Source: Arsukibacterium sp. UBA5043 (GTDB lineage Bacteria; Pseudomonadota; Gammaproteobacteria; Enterobacterales; Alteromonadaceae). Taken from it: a DNA stretch of 64,000 nt. A program made the translations under genes and the position numbers. The notes beneath the pieces were generated by a model. The model made no database searches and was not told where the DNA came from. It saw only the letters and a list, made by a program, of their open reading frames with translations. Positions 1 to 8,947 of the stretch are shown piece after piece. The stretch's first letter is position 1; each line of letters starts with the position of its first letter. The DNA lies in assembly GCA_002415085.1 (NCBI GenBank), contig DIBV01000001.1, positions 1 through 64,000 on the forward strand. Reading direction: 5' to 3'.

Positions 1-243
1 GTTATTTTTAGGGTGTATTACCCGCCAGTACACCACTAAAGTCAAAACGCTATCTCTTACGTGCCTTTTAAACAGGTTCTAATTATATCGCCAAGCGATC
101 CCAGTCTGGCAAGGCTAACCGTTCCGCATGGCGCTCCAGTTTGGACTCAAGATGTGTACTCTGCGATAAAAATAAGCTATAGAAGGGTTACGGGGAAATA
201 ACACGCAGTAGCAACCTCGTTTGGATAACACAAGGAGAGACAA

Positions 244-633
244 ATGAAATGCATATTGCTGATACTTACCTGCGTTGCAACATTAACCATTGGTGCTGTT
301 AGCGCCGCCGACGTTATTGTGCCATTTGGCATACCCAAACCCCCTGATGCAAGATTGGCTATTAATGATGCCTATGATAGCGGTGCTGGTGACAGAGAGG
401 AATGGATAGCAAGGTTCGGCACGAAAGCATCACGCCAGGATACTATCGCTTTTTATCGTAACGCGTTGGAACAGGCTGGGTTTGAAATTTATTCAACAGC
501 AGACAGAGCTGGTTCTGCCATGCTGGCGGCCAAGCGGGATAGTGACCGCATTACCATTTATTTTAAAGATAACAGCGATTGGGTTGAGGCGAATGAAAGC
601 GAAATTTTTATCAAAGCGGTGTATAACAAATAG
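244..633 (+). CDS. Small secreted protein of unknown function
   Basis: 129 residues. An AAGGAGAG ribosome site sits just upstream of the ATG. Residues 1-21 form a classical signal peptide (short Lys start, hydrophobic core, cleavage near AVSA-AD), so the roughly 107-residue mature protein is probably periplasmic. The mature part is acidic. It contains a FYRNALEQAGFEIY stretch near residues 70-83; this F-Y-x3-L-x3-G-[FW] pattern is common in small envelope proteins of unknown role. No catalytic motif is visible. The gene stands alone, with about 240 bases upstream in which I see no gene. The coding call is firm; the function is unknown. Confidence 0.75.
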   Translation: MKCILLILTCVATLTIGAVSAADVIVPFGIPKPPDARLAINDAYDSGAGDREEWIARFGTKASRQDTIAFYRNALEQAGFEIYSTADRAGSAMLAAKRDSDRITIYFKDNSDWVEANESEIFIKAVYNK

Positions 634-802
634 CTGATATCACTTAACAATTGCGTGAAAATTAATTGTCGCCACTAAATATGAGTGCCAATGCCATTGT
701 GGAAATGTTGCTGGAAGACGTATTAATGATACCGATCCTATCGATCGCCAGTCCGGAAGCGTATCGGTAAGCGTTTCGCTTTTTACCGGACACAGCAATT
801 AT

Positions 803-1027
803 TTACGTGGCAATGCTATGTAAGCGATAAGCTTTCCATGTTCGCATGCAATGTTTCAACATATGAAATGGCTGATACCACACAAAAATTATGCAAATAA
901 ATATATTTTGATACACGGCTTTATAGCTTTTAGCTGCTAGCATTTTAAAAATGAGCGCCATTAAAGCTGAAGAGCAGAGGGTATATAACAAGATTGCGTA
1001 AGCTAAATCAGTTAAATTAATATTCAT
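803..1027 (-). CDS. Possible small membrane protein
   Basis: A 74-residue reading frame starting at the ATG at 1027, chosen because GAGG lies six bases upstream; the longer frame to 1129 has no ribosome site. Two hydrophobic stretches are visible, about residues 7-26 and 35-50, with basic residues between and after them, which would suit a two-helix inner-membrane protein. I recognise no family. It sits alone between a secreted protein and an ATP-grasp gene. The frame could be chance, since it is short and AT-rich. Confidence 0.35.
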   Translation of the reverse strand: MNINLTDLAYAILLYTLCSSALMALIFKMLAAKSYKAVYQNIFICIIFVWYQPFHMLKHCMRTWKAYRLHSIAT

Positions 1028-1373
1028 AACAACCTCATTATCTGTAAATTTGCAACTTGAAGGTGTATTGCAGTTTGTTACTCTAACACCGCCCCAAAAG
1101 CAGCGCCTTTTGTGATGGGATTGCTGCATTTGTTAATTAAATGCCGAAGCGAGGGTACTCGTAAAACATGAGTTAAGTCAACCGCAATCCAATTCTTACC
1201 CGCCCCATGCTATAAGCGGCTACGCTTGTTCGAAAGCCATTGCCGATATTTTTGCTGTTGGCTTTAAAACCAAAGGCGTTGACAGAACATATAGCATTAG
1301 CGTTGCGGTATACTTCCCCCAGCGGCGACAAACCAACAAAACCATACACCTCGGTAATTAAGGGCTACAGACA

Positions 1374-2318
1374 ATGAGCAAGATTTACGTGCTGCATGAA
1401 AACAATGAATGGACAGTTCATTTACAAAACAGACTTGATGAATTGAATTACCCTTATGAGTTATGGCATTTAGATGAAGGTTCAATCGATCTATCGGCTG
1501 AGCCACCGCAAGGCGTTTTTTATAACCGTATCAGTGCCTCGTCACATACCCGGGATCACCGCTTTGCCCCTGAACTGGCTGGCGGGGTTATCGCCTGGTT
1601 GGAATATCATGGCCGTAAAGTGATAAACGGCAGTCGTGCTTTGAGTTTAGAAATAAGCAAAGTACATCAGTACTTAGCCCTGGAAAAAGCAGGCATAGCT
1701 ACGCCAAAAACCATTGCCGCCGTAGGAAAAAAGCACATTATTGAAGCGGCAAGCTCGCTTGGCATGGCCTCATTTATCACCAAGCATAATCGTGCAGGCA
1801 AAGGTCAGGGGGTGCAATTGTTTCACTCGGTACAGGCACTGCAAGACTATCTTGACGGCCCCAATTTTGATGCGCCGGTTGATGGCATTACCCTTATTCA
1901 GCAATATATTAAGGCAACCGAACCCTTTATCATCCGGCACGAGTTTATTGGCGGCAAGTTTTTGTATGCGGTTAAAGTAGATACCTCTGAAGGTTTCGAA
2001 CTTTGCCCGGCCGATGCCTGCTCAATAGGTGACATGTTCTGCCCTACTGACCAAACGCCAGCGCAGCCCAAGGCTAAATTTGAAATACTGCAAGACTATC
2101 GGCCGGCGTTTATTGAGCAGTATGAAAGGTTTTTGGCAGCAAATGCTATTCAGGTTGCGGGTATCGAGGCCATCCAGGATATAGATGGCAACAGCTATGC
2201 CTATGATGTAAACACCAATACCAATTACAATTCAGACGCTGAGGCAAAAGCGGGCCAATTTGCCATGCTTGAGCTGGCACAGTACCTTAAAGCTGAGTTA
2301 GATAAATTAGCGTTGTAG
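1374..2318 (+). CDS. ATP-grasp (RimK-like) ligase family protein
   Basis: 314 residues. Residues 1-95 look like a pre-ATP-grasp domain, and about 100-310 an ATP-grasp fold. The lysine-plus-glycine-loop region (SFITKHNRAGKGQG, residues 133-146) and the metal-binding strand DVNTNTNYN (278-286) match the RimK/GshB-like group. Such enzymes activate a carboxylate as acyl phosphate and join it to an amine or thiol. The substrate cannot be told from sequence, and no peptide substrate or partner gene is adjacent. Length is normal for the family. The ATG is preceded by AGGG at nine bases. The gene is followed by a REP-like inverted repeat. Confidence 0.75.
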   Translation: MSKIYVLHENNEWTVHLQNRLDELNYPYELWHLDEGSIDLSAEPPQGVFYNRISASSHTRDHRFAPELAGGVIAWLEYHGRKVINGSRALSLEISKVHQYLALEKAGIATPKTIAAVGKKHIIEAASSLGMASFITKHNRAGKGQGVQLFHSVQALQDYLDGPNFDAPVDGITLIQQYIKATEPFIIRHEFIGGKFLYAVKVDTSEGFELCPADACSIGDMFCPTDQTPAQPKAKFEILQDYRPAFIEQYERFLAANAIQVAGIEAIQDIDGNSYAYDVNTNTNYNSDAEAKAGQFAMLELAQYLKAELDKLAL

Positions 2319-2356
2319 GCATTTGGTTGGCGGAAGTGCAGGGTCATTGAGTAGCA

Positions 2357-2411
2357 GGGACAGGTCTTGCCTTTTGCCAATCCAGAAAGGCAACAAACAA
2401 GACCTGACCCC
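2357..2411. repeat. REP-like inverted repeat
   Basis: CAGGTCTTGCCTTTTGCC (2361-2378) is mirrored by GGCAACAAACAAGACCTG (2389-2406), with 15 of 18 positions complementary, and the arms are flanked by GGGA and ACCC. The GGG-x-CAGGTCTTG / CAAGACCTG-x-CCC arrangement resembles REP elements mobilised by RAYT transposases in gammaproteobacteria. It lies between two convergent genes, where it could also help end transcription. No RAYT gene is present here. Confidence 0.55.
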
Positions 2412-2463
2412 AAGACTCCTTAAGAAGACGCTTTATGACTCAATACTTAGGGCAAATTGCGTT

Positions 2464-4566
2464 TTACCACGGCGTTATACCCCAACTAACAAAGAGAACA
2501 CTGAGTAACATTGCAGACAGGCCCAAAAGTATAAAGCCTATTAGCGAGCGTTTTCTAAGGGGATTATTTTTATGCGCTTTTAGCGTCAGCACAAGGGTCG
2601 CTATGCCCATTAATCCTGCCAGCAGCACCAGCAATGCACCAGCACCGGCAGGTGGCGCAAAACCAGCAATAAGACTAACCTCGCTGATTTCCATTGCCGT
2701 TTGCACACCCAGCCCAATCAGCCCGACACCCACCAGTAAAACAAGCGTGGTGATAAAAGCGATAAGCCTTGGCGTTACCGGGCCAAGGCCTGGCACTTCG
2801 ACGTTGCTTGAGCTAAAGCGTCTGGCAATAGCACCCCAGGAAATCATAATGAAACCTAATAAGGAAATAATGATAGGCGTAGAGGCAAGCAAGCCAGGGA
2901 CAACAACGTTCTTTGGCTCATCCATGGCGCGTGCTGCGAGCTTTAAATGGATATCCGTTTGCAGGTAATCCAAAAACTCTGGTGGCGCTGCACCTTCTTC
3001 CAGACAAGATGCATCTAATTCAGCAAGATTTTGGCTGGGGTCGTCGAAAAAGTCAGTGAGCACTTGCGATGCACATTCACTCATTGAACGGGTAGGGCCG
3101 TGGCCGGCGTAAGGTACGATGATTAAGCGGCCGTTGCTAAACCCTGGCGCAATTCGCTCAGCCAGCGCTGGCGGGGTGATGGGATCCCAATCGCCGTTAA
3201 CCACTAAGGTTGGAATATCGCTTTGAATTAGTTGATAATCCTTACGATCCCGCGGGGCTAAACCTGCTTCAACGCAGGTATCGGCCATTAATTGGGAACC
3301 CTCGACGGAAAATGCGCCCTCGTTAAAACCAAAATCTTCTTGCAGATCCTCTGCCGCAATACTGGCCTCTGCTGCCATATAACCATCGTTACAACGTATC
3401 GCGCTGCCCATACCCAGACCAGAACTGCGGGAAAATTCTGCTGCGCCATTTGCTAAGGCCTGAAATACTTCGTCGTCTCTGTTGTTAATCATATCGACTA
3501 AGCCCCGCATCACCGCTGGAATAGCGGGGTGTTCGTCTTGTTCATACAACATAGAGAACGGGGCAAAAGCGGCAATTAACGCCGGCACATTTGCTTTACC
3601 CGATGGGAAAAGCTCTTCGTCAAACGCATCCGCCATAACAGGATTGGCAATAAGGGCATTACCCGCAGCGTAAAACGCCTGCTCTAAGCCGTCACAAATA
3701 GCCGCGCCTTGCCGCTCACATTCGGTAAATACATTCTGATGGTTGCGGGCAACCCAGCGGTGAATGCGCATTAAATCGCCCAGGTCATTCGGTACAATGG
3801 CATCGAGTACCAGAGCCCGTATTCCTTCAGGGTCGACATTGACTAACATCTGGCCTAAATGACTGCCGTAGCTAATGCCCCACACATTCCACGAATCGAA
3901 GCCTAAAGCACGGCGAAGTGCGCGCACATCTCTGGCATTCTCAACCGTATTGTAGGCGCTTAAATCGACACCCCGGTTGGTGGCTGCATTAAAACATGCC
4001 TTCATCCGCTCTGCGTTTTCAATTTCTTGCCCTTTTAGATTGTCCGCCAGCACCTGTTCGCGGCTGGTGGCATCATAATATGGACAAAGCTCTTCCGAAT
4101 CGCCGATACCGCGTTGATTAAGAATGTATAAATCCCGGGTTTTGGTTAAGTCATGCTTTAAAAAGCGGTTTACATAAAATTCTATACCTGCGCCGGGCCC
4201 GCCGGTAAGGTAGATAATGGGGTCTGCTCTTGGTTCAAGTACTTGCTCATCCTCTTTTGCTGATTTGTTCTCCTGATCAATATCAAGACTCGCCTGGGCA
4301 GTAATGTGGGTGAAAATGATCCTTAGCAGACGACTATCGGGCACCTCTCTGTTTTCCGGTACCGTAATAAAGCCGCAACGTACTCTGCCTGGCTGATAAT
4401 CGATTTCATTCTTAAAAGGACAAATAACATGGGTTACGTCGCTGACATCATCGTTTATAAACGCGTTGGTGCTTACTGCAACTGCCGGTGATTCCTGGGC
4501 GAAAGTTTGGGTGGACAAGCCAAATAGAAGTAATGCTAAGAGGGATAGCTGTTTACACTTTGTCAT
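2464..4566 (-). CDS. Alpha/beta hydrolase, TAP-like, with C-terminal membrane domain
   Basis: 700 residues. A signal peptide covers about 1-23 (cleavage near FAQ). The hydrolase core has the oxyanion GGPG motif (122-125), the nucleophile elbow GISYGS with Ser232, an acid in NGDWDP (459 or 461), and His489 in AGHGPTRS. This is the layout of prolyl/tripeptidyl aminopeptidase-like (S33) exported hydrolases. Unusually, residues about 555-700 form four hydrophobic helices, anchoring the enzyme in the membrane where most relatives are soluble. AAGG lies eight bases before the ATG. A peptidase role is likely but unproven; ester substrates are possible. Confidence 0.8.
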   Translation of the reverse strand: MTKCKQLSLLALLLFGLSTQTFAQESPAVAVSTNAFINDDVSDVTHVICPFKNEIDYQPGRVRCGFITVPENREVPDSRLLRIIFTHITAQASLDIDQENKSAKEDEQVLEPRADPIIYLTGGPGAGIEFYVNRFLKHDLTKTRDLYILNQRGIGDSEELCPYYDATSREQVLADNLKGQEIENAERMKACFNAATNRGVDLSAYNTVENARDVRALRRALGFDSWNVWGISYGSHLGQMLVNVDPEGIRALVLDAIVPNDLGDLMRIHRWVARNHQNVFTECERQGAAICDGLEQAFYAAGNALIANPVMADAFDEELFPSGKANVPALIAAFAPFSMLYEQDEHPAIPAVMRGLVDMINNRDDEVFQALANGAAEFSRSSGLGMGSAIRCNDGYMAAEASIAAEDLQEDFGFNEGAFSVEGSQLMADTCVEAGLAPRDRKDYQLIQSDIPTLVVNGDWDPITPPALAERIAPGFSNGRLIIVPYAGHGPTRSMSECASQVLTDFFDDPSQNLAELDASCLEEGAAPPEFLDYLQTDIHLKLAARAMDEPKNVVVPGLLASTPIIISLLGFIMISWGAIARRFSSSNVEVPGLGPVTPRLIAFITTLVLLVGVGLIGLGVQTAMEISEVSLIAGFAPPAGAGALLVLLAGLMGIATLVLTLKAHKNNPLRKRSLIGFILLGLSAMLLSVLFVSWGITPW

Positions 4567-4700
4567 TGTAAATACCTTATTGTTATCATTTTCAGGTGAT
4601 ACAGCTTAGAATTTAAAAGATAGTACTTATCCATCGTACTTTATATAACTCAGTCTGCCTATAGCACACCTCTGGCCGAAAATCCCACAAGTCCTTCACT

Positions 4701-6836
4701 TTAATTATTCGCCGATTCAATGGCTTTTTCCGTTACTAAATCCGGGTTCCATTTTCTAAAGGTACTATCCAAAAATACATTGGCAAGCTGCTCAAACTCA
4801 GGGTGCTGGCTCATTCCGTAAAAGGCGGGTGCAGTTAAGATAAACTTCTCGATCCCTAATAAGTCTGTATCTAGCATTGGCTGGCGCTTAAACATACTCT
4901 GGGTTTGCTGGAGGGAAATATTGCCAGTGAAATCCATAAGCCATGCACAGAACCAACTGACCTTATTTTGAGTTTGTTGGCATAGGTAATTTCCATTAGC
5001 AAGGCTAGTTTGCAGTGCCAGTGCATAACTATCGTCGCCCTGGCGTTTTTTAATGGCTGCATAGTCATAAGGCTCAGCTTGATTGAGATCAACGCGTTGC
5101 ATAAACTCCTCTGCGCTTACCCCTGCCAACTGCTGCTGTTGTTCATACAAGGTTTCGTCGCCTAACAGCAGCTTATAATATGTCAGTAATTCGGTTTTTG
5201 TAGACTCACTTATCGCTAATTGTTGATAACGCTGTTGCTGTTGTTCGTTGAGTTTGCCGCGCTTATCTAAATCCAGTAGTAATAAAAAGGCGTTAAAGAA
5301 TTGCTCTGCATAATCCGGCGACTGGCGTAATTCTTTGGCCATATAGTCCAGCGCGGTATCGATATTGCCGCTCAGGATATTGACTGCGGATTTTGCTTTT
5401 CTATAGTCTGCGCTGGGCTCGCCGCGATAGTCGTTAACCAGGGCTAAGGTCGCTTTAATATCCTGTTGGTAGGCGTAACTAAAATAAAGGTTGCTGACGA
5501 AGTTCAGTGAGCTGTCGGGAAAGAGCCGTCCCATTCTGGATAACAGTGGCTGAGCTTTCTCTGGCTGTTCCGTTACTAAATACAAATACACCAGGTTGGA
5601 CATATTGACCTGACTTTGTGGATTGGTTTTCAGTATCTGCTCCCGGCGCAGAATCATATCCTGGTAGTTATCCAGCCTTAACGTACTGATATTTTGAATG
5701 AGCGGGTCGTTGGGAGCTTGTTCATAAGCTTGCTGAAACAGAATTTTACTTATTGCGAGCTTAATATTGTTCTCAGCTTGGTTTGCCATTACCAGCGTTT
5801 TAAGTGGAAAGTCTGGTGCGGCCAATAGCTCCCAAAACAAGCGTTCCGTTTCTGCCTGGCGCACTTCAGCCGTAAAGCCACCATATTGTATACCAAAAGT
5901 ATACACCATATACAGTTGCGCCTTAGCCAGATAAAACTGCGGGTCCAGTTTAATCGCTTGTTGCAATAAGTCAGCGGCTTGTTCTATTGATTCCGATGTG
6001 CGCTGATAAGCCAGCTCCCGCCCCTGAATAAATAACTCATAGGCGTCGGGATTTGTGGTCATACCGGCTTCATGTTCAACCTGTTCGGGCAACAGATTTA
6101 GTTTGAGTGCCTGGGTAATGGCAAAGGTCAGCTCATCTTGCAAGGCAAAAATACTGGTGAGTTCGCGATCGTAGGTTTGTGACCAGATATGTGCGCCAGT
6201 GGCAACTTCAATTAATTGTGCGGTAATACGCACCTTGTCTTTGTCTTTGCGCACGCTGCCTTCAAGAACGTAATTAACATTAAGGAGTTCGCCGATTTTG
6301 CGAATATCAGTTTGGCTGCCCTTAAAGTTAAACGAAGAGGTACGGGATATTACCACCAACTGATTTAACCGCGCCAATGAGTTAAGGATTTCTTCGGCAA
6401 TGCCATCACCAAAATAGCCCTGGGAATTATCCCGACTCATATCTTCAAACGGTAATACGGCAATAGAGCGCTCTAAACTGTCATCGGCTGAACTGACAAA
6501 CCAGTTTTGGTAAAAGATAAACGCCAATGCCAGCGCTAACGCGGCGGCTAAAATATAATTAATTTTACTGCCGGTTTGCTCACGAATAGACTCGTTAATA
6601 TCCACCTCATGAGTGCGTTTAAGCCCTTGCGGTGTCAGTTCAAAGGCCCAGGCAAAAATACATACCAACGGAAAGGCAATCGCCAGAATGACGGTGGTAA
6701 TGGTGCTAAATAGAGTAGGCAGATGTAAGGCGGGCGATATAACCGCAACAATTTGCAGGATAATCCAGCAGGTAACCAGATAAACACTGGCAACCTTGAA
6801 TACATTACGGCGTTTTAGCTCAGTAAATAATGTCAT
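4701..6836 (-). CDS. Membrane-anchored TolB-like/TPR protein
   Basis: 711 residues. Three predicted membrane helices lie at about 15-35, 43-65 and 91-110. A TolB-N/FlgO-like domain follows (IAVLPFEDMS at about 125, then a GDGIAEEIL and VLEGSVRK pattern), and then TPR-like helical repeats from about 260. This architecture is common next to adenylate cyclase or CadC-like regulators, but no cyclase or DNA-binding domain is present here. It is probably a periplasmic scaffold or sensor. CAGGACGC precedes the ATG. It follows the hydrolase gene's start by about 130 bases in the same direction, but no operon is certain. Confidence 0.75.
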   Translation of the reverse strand: MTLFTELKRRNVFKVASVYLVTCWIILQIVAVISPALHLPTLFSTITTVILAIAFPLVCIFAWAFELTPQGLKRTHEVDINESIREQTGSKINYILAAALALALAFIFYQNWFVSSADDSLERSIAVLPFEDMSRDNSQGYFGDGIAEEILNSLARLNQLVVISRTSSFNFKGSQTDIRKIGELLNVNYVLEGSVRKDKDKVRITAQLIEVATGAHIWSQTYDRELTSIFALQDELTFAITQALKLNLLPEQVEHEAGMTTNPDAYELFIQGRELAYQRTSESIEQAADLLQQAIKLDPQFYLAKAQLYMVYTFGIQYGGFTAEVRQAETERLFWELLAAPDFPLKTLVMANQAENNIKLAISKILFQQAYEQAPNDPLIQNISTLRLDNYQDMILRREQILKTNPQSQVNMSNLVYLYLVTEQPEKAQPLLSRMGRLFPDSSLNFVSNLYFSYAYQQDIKATLALVNDYRGEPSADYRKAKSAVNILSGNIDTALDYMAKELRQSPDYAEQFFNAFLLLLDLDKRGKLNEQQQQRYQQLAISESTKTELLTYYKLLLGDETLYEQQQQLAGVSAEEFMQRVDLNQAEPYDYAAIKKRQGDDSYALALQTSLANGNYLCQQTQNKVSWFCAWLMDFTGNISLQQTQSMFKRQPMLDTDLLGIEKFILTAPAFYGMSQHPEFEQLANVFLDSTFRKWNPDLVTEKAIESANN

Positions 6837-7040
6837 GCGTCCTGCTCATTATTTTTTGTAAGTTAACCTTAAAGGATAAACGGTAACAGTACAATTAATG
6901 TACGAATATATTCATGCTTGAAACCACGCGATGCTATTTGCCACCGGACTTACTAAGTTCGATCAGAATTAACAGCTGAGCCTGTACCTGCTATTGTGTC
7001 GACTGTTTATACCAACGCGTTTATATGATTTGGAGCCAAC

Positions 7041-7352
7041 GTGAAAATCATCCGCAGTAAAGACTTTACCGCCAGCCGCGCCTGGAGCGCTCTGGATATC
7101 GCCAGTATGAATGGCATTACCACCCGCTTGCACTGGACAAATCAGCCTTATAAATGGCATATCAATGATGGTGAAGAGGTGTTTGTGGTGCTTGATGGCA
7201 TGGTAGATATGCATTACCGCCAGGATGGCACCGAACAGGTTAGCCGGTTAGATGCCGGTGATATTTTTTACGCTGGTATTGGCTGTGAGCATGTCGCTTA
7301 TCCGGTGGGCGAGGCACGGATTTTAGTGGTAGAAACAGCGGGTAGTGTTTAA
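7041..7352 (+). CDS. Small cupin-domain protein
   Basis: 103 residues starting at GTG, chosen because TGGAG lies about five bases upstream. A single cupin barrel fits. The first motif, WHINDGEEVFVVLDG (about residues 39-53), supplies a His and Glu metal ligands, and the second motif, DAGDIFYAGIGCEHVA (about 72-87), supplies the last His. Small one-barrel cupins bind a metal and may act as isomerases, dioxygenases or sugar-binding proteins; nothing here picks the substrate. The stop lies 22 bases before the downstream acetyltransferase start, so the two are probably co-transcribed. Confidence 0.75.
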   Translation: MKIIRSKDFTASRAWSALDIASMNGITTRLHWTNQPYKWHINDGEEVFVVLDGMVDMHYRQDGTEQVSRLDAGDIFYAGIGCEHVAYPVGEARILVVETAGSV

Positions 7353-7374
7353 CAGGTTTTGCCGCGTTAAGAAA

Positions 7375-7905
7375 ATGACAATGACAATAACAATCCGCTT
7401 AATTAAACCGGCAGATATTATGGCAGTCGTGGCACTACAGGATAGCTGCTACAGCGACGCCTTATATGAAAGCCCGGCCCTGTTGCAGCAACGTTTAAGT
7501 GCCGCTGCCGACAGTTGCTGGCTGGCTGAAAACGCTAACGGCCAGTTATTGGCTTATTTATTTAGTTATCCGTCAATAAATGGCCACATTACGCCGTTTG
7601 CGTCTGCTTTTACATTAAATGCTATGCCTGAGCTGCTATACCTGCATGATATGGCCGTAAACCCGGCAGCGCGTGGTCTGGGGCTGGCCAGCCGCTTGCT
7701 TGCTACCGCTCAGCAGCATGCATTAAGCCAGGGCCTGATGAAACTGGCCCTGGTAGCCGTGCAGGGATCGGTACCTTACTGGCAGCGCCAGGGTTTCAGG
7801 GTAGTCACTAGGCTAACCGATAGCGCAGAGCACGCTCTGCGCAGCTATCAGGGTGAGCAAGCGCGTTATATGCAAGCCGCGCTGTTTAGCGATACAAAAG
7901 GCTGA
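7375..7905 (+). CDS. GNAT family N-acetyltransferase
   Basis: 176 residues from the ATG at 7375; a longer frame begins at a GTG at 7345 that overlaps the cupin gene and is less likely. The acetyl-CoA-binding motif A is clear: LHDMAVNPAARGLGLASRLL in mid-protein, followed by a YWQRQGFRV motif-B region near the C-terminus. GNAT enzymes move an acetyl group to an amine; the target is unknown. It sits directly after the cupin gene and 12 bases before an RluA-type gene, suggesting one transcript of three. Confidence 0.8.
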   Translation: MTMTITIRLIKPADIMAVVALQDSCYSDALYESPALLQQRLSAAADSCWLAENANGQLLAYLFSYPSINGHITPFASAFTLNAMPELLYLHDMAVNPAARGLGLASRLLATAQQHALSQGLMKLALVAVQGSVPYWQRQGFRVVTRLTDSAEHALRSYQGEQARYMQAALFSDTKG

Positions 7906-7917
7906 AGCGGAGGGATT

Positions 7918-8637
7918 TTGGACATTATTGATACCTTTATTGCACCGGCCTGCCATGAAACTTTGGATGTTTTATACCAGGACGAGGCCATTTTACTGAT
8001 TAATAAGCCGTCAGGCCTGCTGAGTTTATCGGGTAAAAACCCGCTTAACCTCGACTCGGTGCACTTTCGGTTAGCGAATGGCCGTTTGGTAAATGGCCGT
8101 TTAGTGAATGGCCAGCCTGCTGTCAGTCCATCGTTTCCCCATGCCAGATTACCGCACCGCTTAGACTTTGGTACCTCAGGCATTATGGTGGTTGCGCTGA
8201 CCCCAGATGCCACCGTTAAGCTTAATAAACAGTTTCAGGATGGCACAGTACAAAAGCATTACACTGCGATGTTAGAGGGCTGGGTGAGCGCGGATGAAGG
8301 GGTGATAAACGCGCCGATTGCCAAAGATAACAGTCAGTTTCCACGGGTAAAAATTTGCCAGCGCACTGGCAAAACCGCGACCAGCAAGTTTAAAGTATTA
8401 CAACGGTTAACTGAGCCACGGCGCAGCCTGGTGCAATTTACCCCGCTTAGCGGCCGTACCCATCAGCTGCGCATTCATAGCCTGAGCATCGGCCACCCCA
8501 TTCTGGGTTGTGATTTATACCATAGTGACAGCAGCCAGCAGCTGGCAAACCGATTATTACTGCATGCCAGTGATATCTATTTTGAACATCCGGTAACCGG
8601 CGCGCCGCACCACGGCCACTGTACCAGCCCTTTTTAG
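7918..8637 (+). CDS. RluA-family RNA pseudouridine synthase
   Basis: 239 residues from a TTG start next to GGAGGG. The family signature HRLDFGTSG carries the catalytic Asp, and the C-terminal GRTHQLRIH block is intact. There is no S4 domain, as in the short RluA/TruC group, so the target may be rRNA or tRNA; sequence alone does not say which uridine. Odd feature: between the N-terminal strand and the catalytic motif lies a small in-frame tandem repeat (NGRLVNGRLVNGQ), an expansion of a 15-base unit. The spacing from TTG to the ribosome site is short, so the exact start is a little uncertain. Confidence 0.85.
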   Translation: MDIIDTFIAPACHETLDVLYQDEAILLINKPSGLLSLSGKNPLNLDSVHFRLANGRLVNGRLVNGQPAVSPSFPHARLPHRLDFGTSGIMVVALTPDATVKLNKQFQDGTVQKHYTAMLEGWVSADEGVINAPIAKDNSQFPRVKICQRTGKTATSKFKVLQRLTEPRRSLVQFTPLSGRTHQLRIHSLSIGHPILGCDLYHSDSSQQLANRLLLHASDIYFEHPVTGAPHHGHCTSPF

Positions 8638-8947
8638 GTTCTATCCTCTATTCGTTAAATCGATACCTGAAAGAGAGCGACTGGAACCCCGTTTTGGTCG
8701 ACACAAAGTGTCTGAGCGAGCGAGAGCGAGAGACAAATACGTCGGGAACGTATTTGAACAGCTCTGCTGGCTTGCGAAGGGCAGGATGTCCGAAGTAGTT
8801 GCTGTGGCGAGCCAAGGCGGGTGTTGCAGTTGTTCTCTCTGCATGCTGGTTACGACTTCTAACGCTAAGCCAATGACAGTGCCTGAAACTGCCACTACAA
8901 TACTCTGCAATACCTGTTATTGAAGCGGTAAACCTAAGGAGTCTGGC
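8638..8947. other. Gene-free region with small inverted repeats
   Basis: About 310 bases with no credible gene; the short frames on both strands lack ribosome sites and recognisable protein features. Visible structure includes GACAC/GTGTC around 8699-8711, an AAATACGT / ACGTATTT inverted pair at about 8735-8754, and a run of GAGCGA-type repeats between them. Bases 8830-8856 are repeated after the next gene (9766-9792). I see no clear promoter, though the phzF-like gene has a good AAGGAG at the right end. Confidence 0.4.
8830..8856 (+). repeat. 27-bp repeat flanking phzF-like gene, left copy
   Basis: Begins TTGTTCTCTCTGCATGC and matches bases 9766-9792 at 24 of 27 positions. Both copies are followed, a little further on, by CTAAGC. 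The copies sit on either side of the PhzF-family gene. Confidence 0.5.

Noticed and set aside
1281..1320. TTGACA...TATACT as a promoter for the ATP-grasp gene
   Set aside because: The boxes are 24 bases apart, too far for a sigma-70 promoter.
8641..8923. Overlapping short frames on both strands before the phzF-like gene
   Set aside because: No ribosome sites, no protein pattern, and both run through small repeats.
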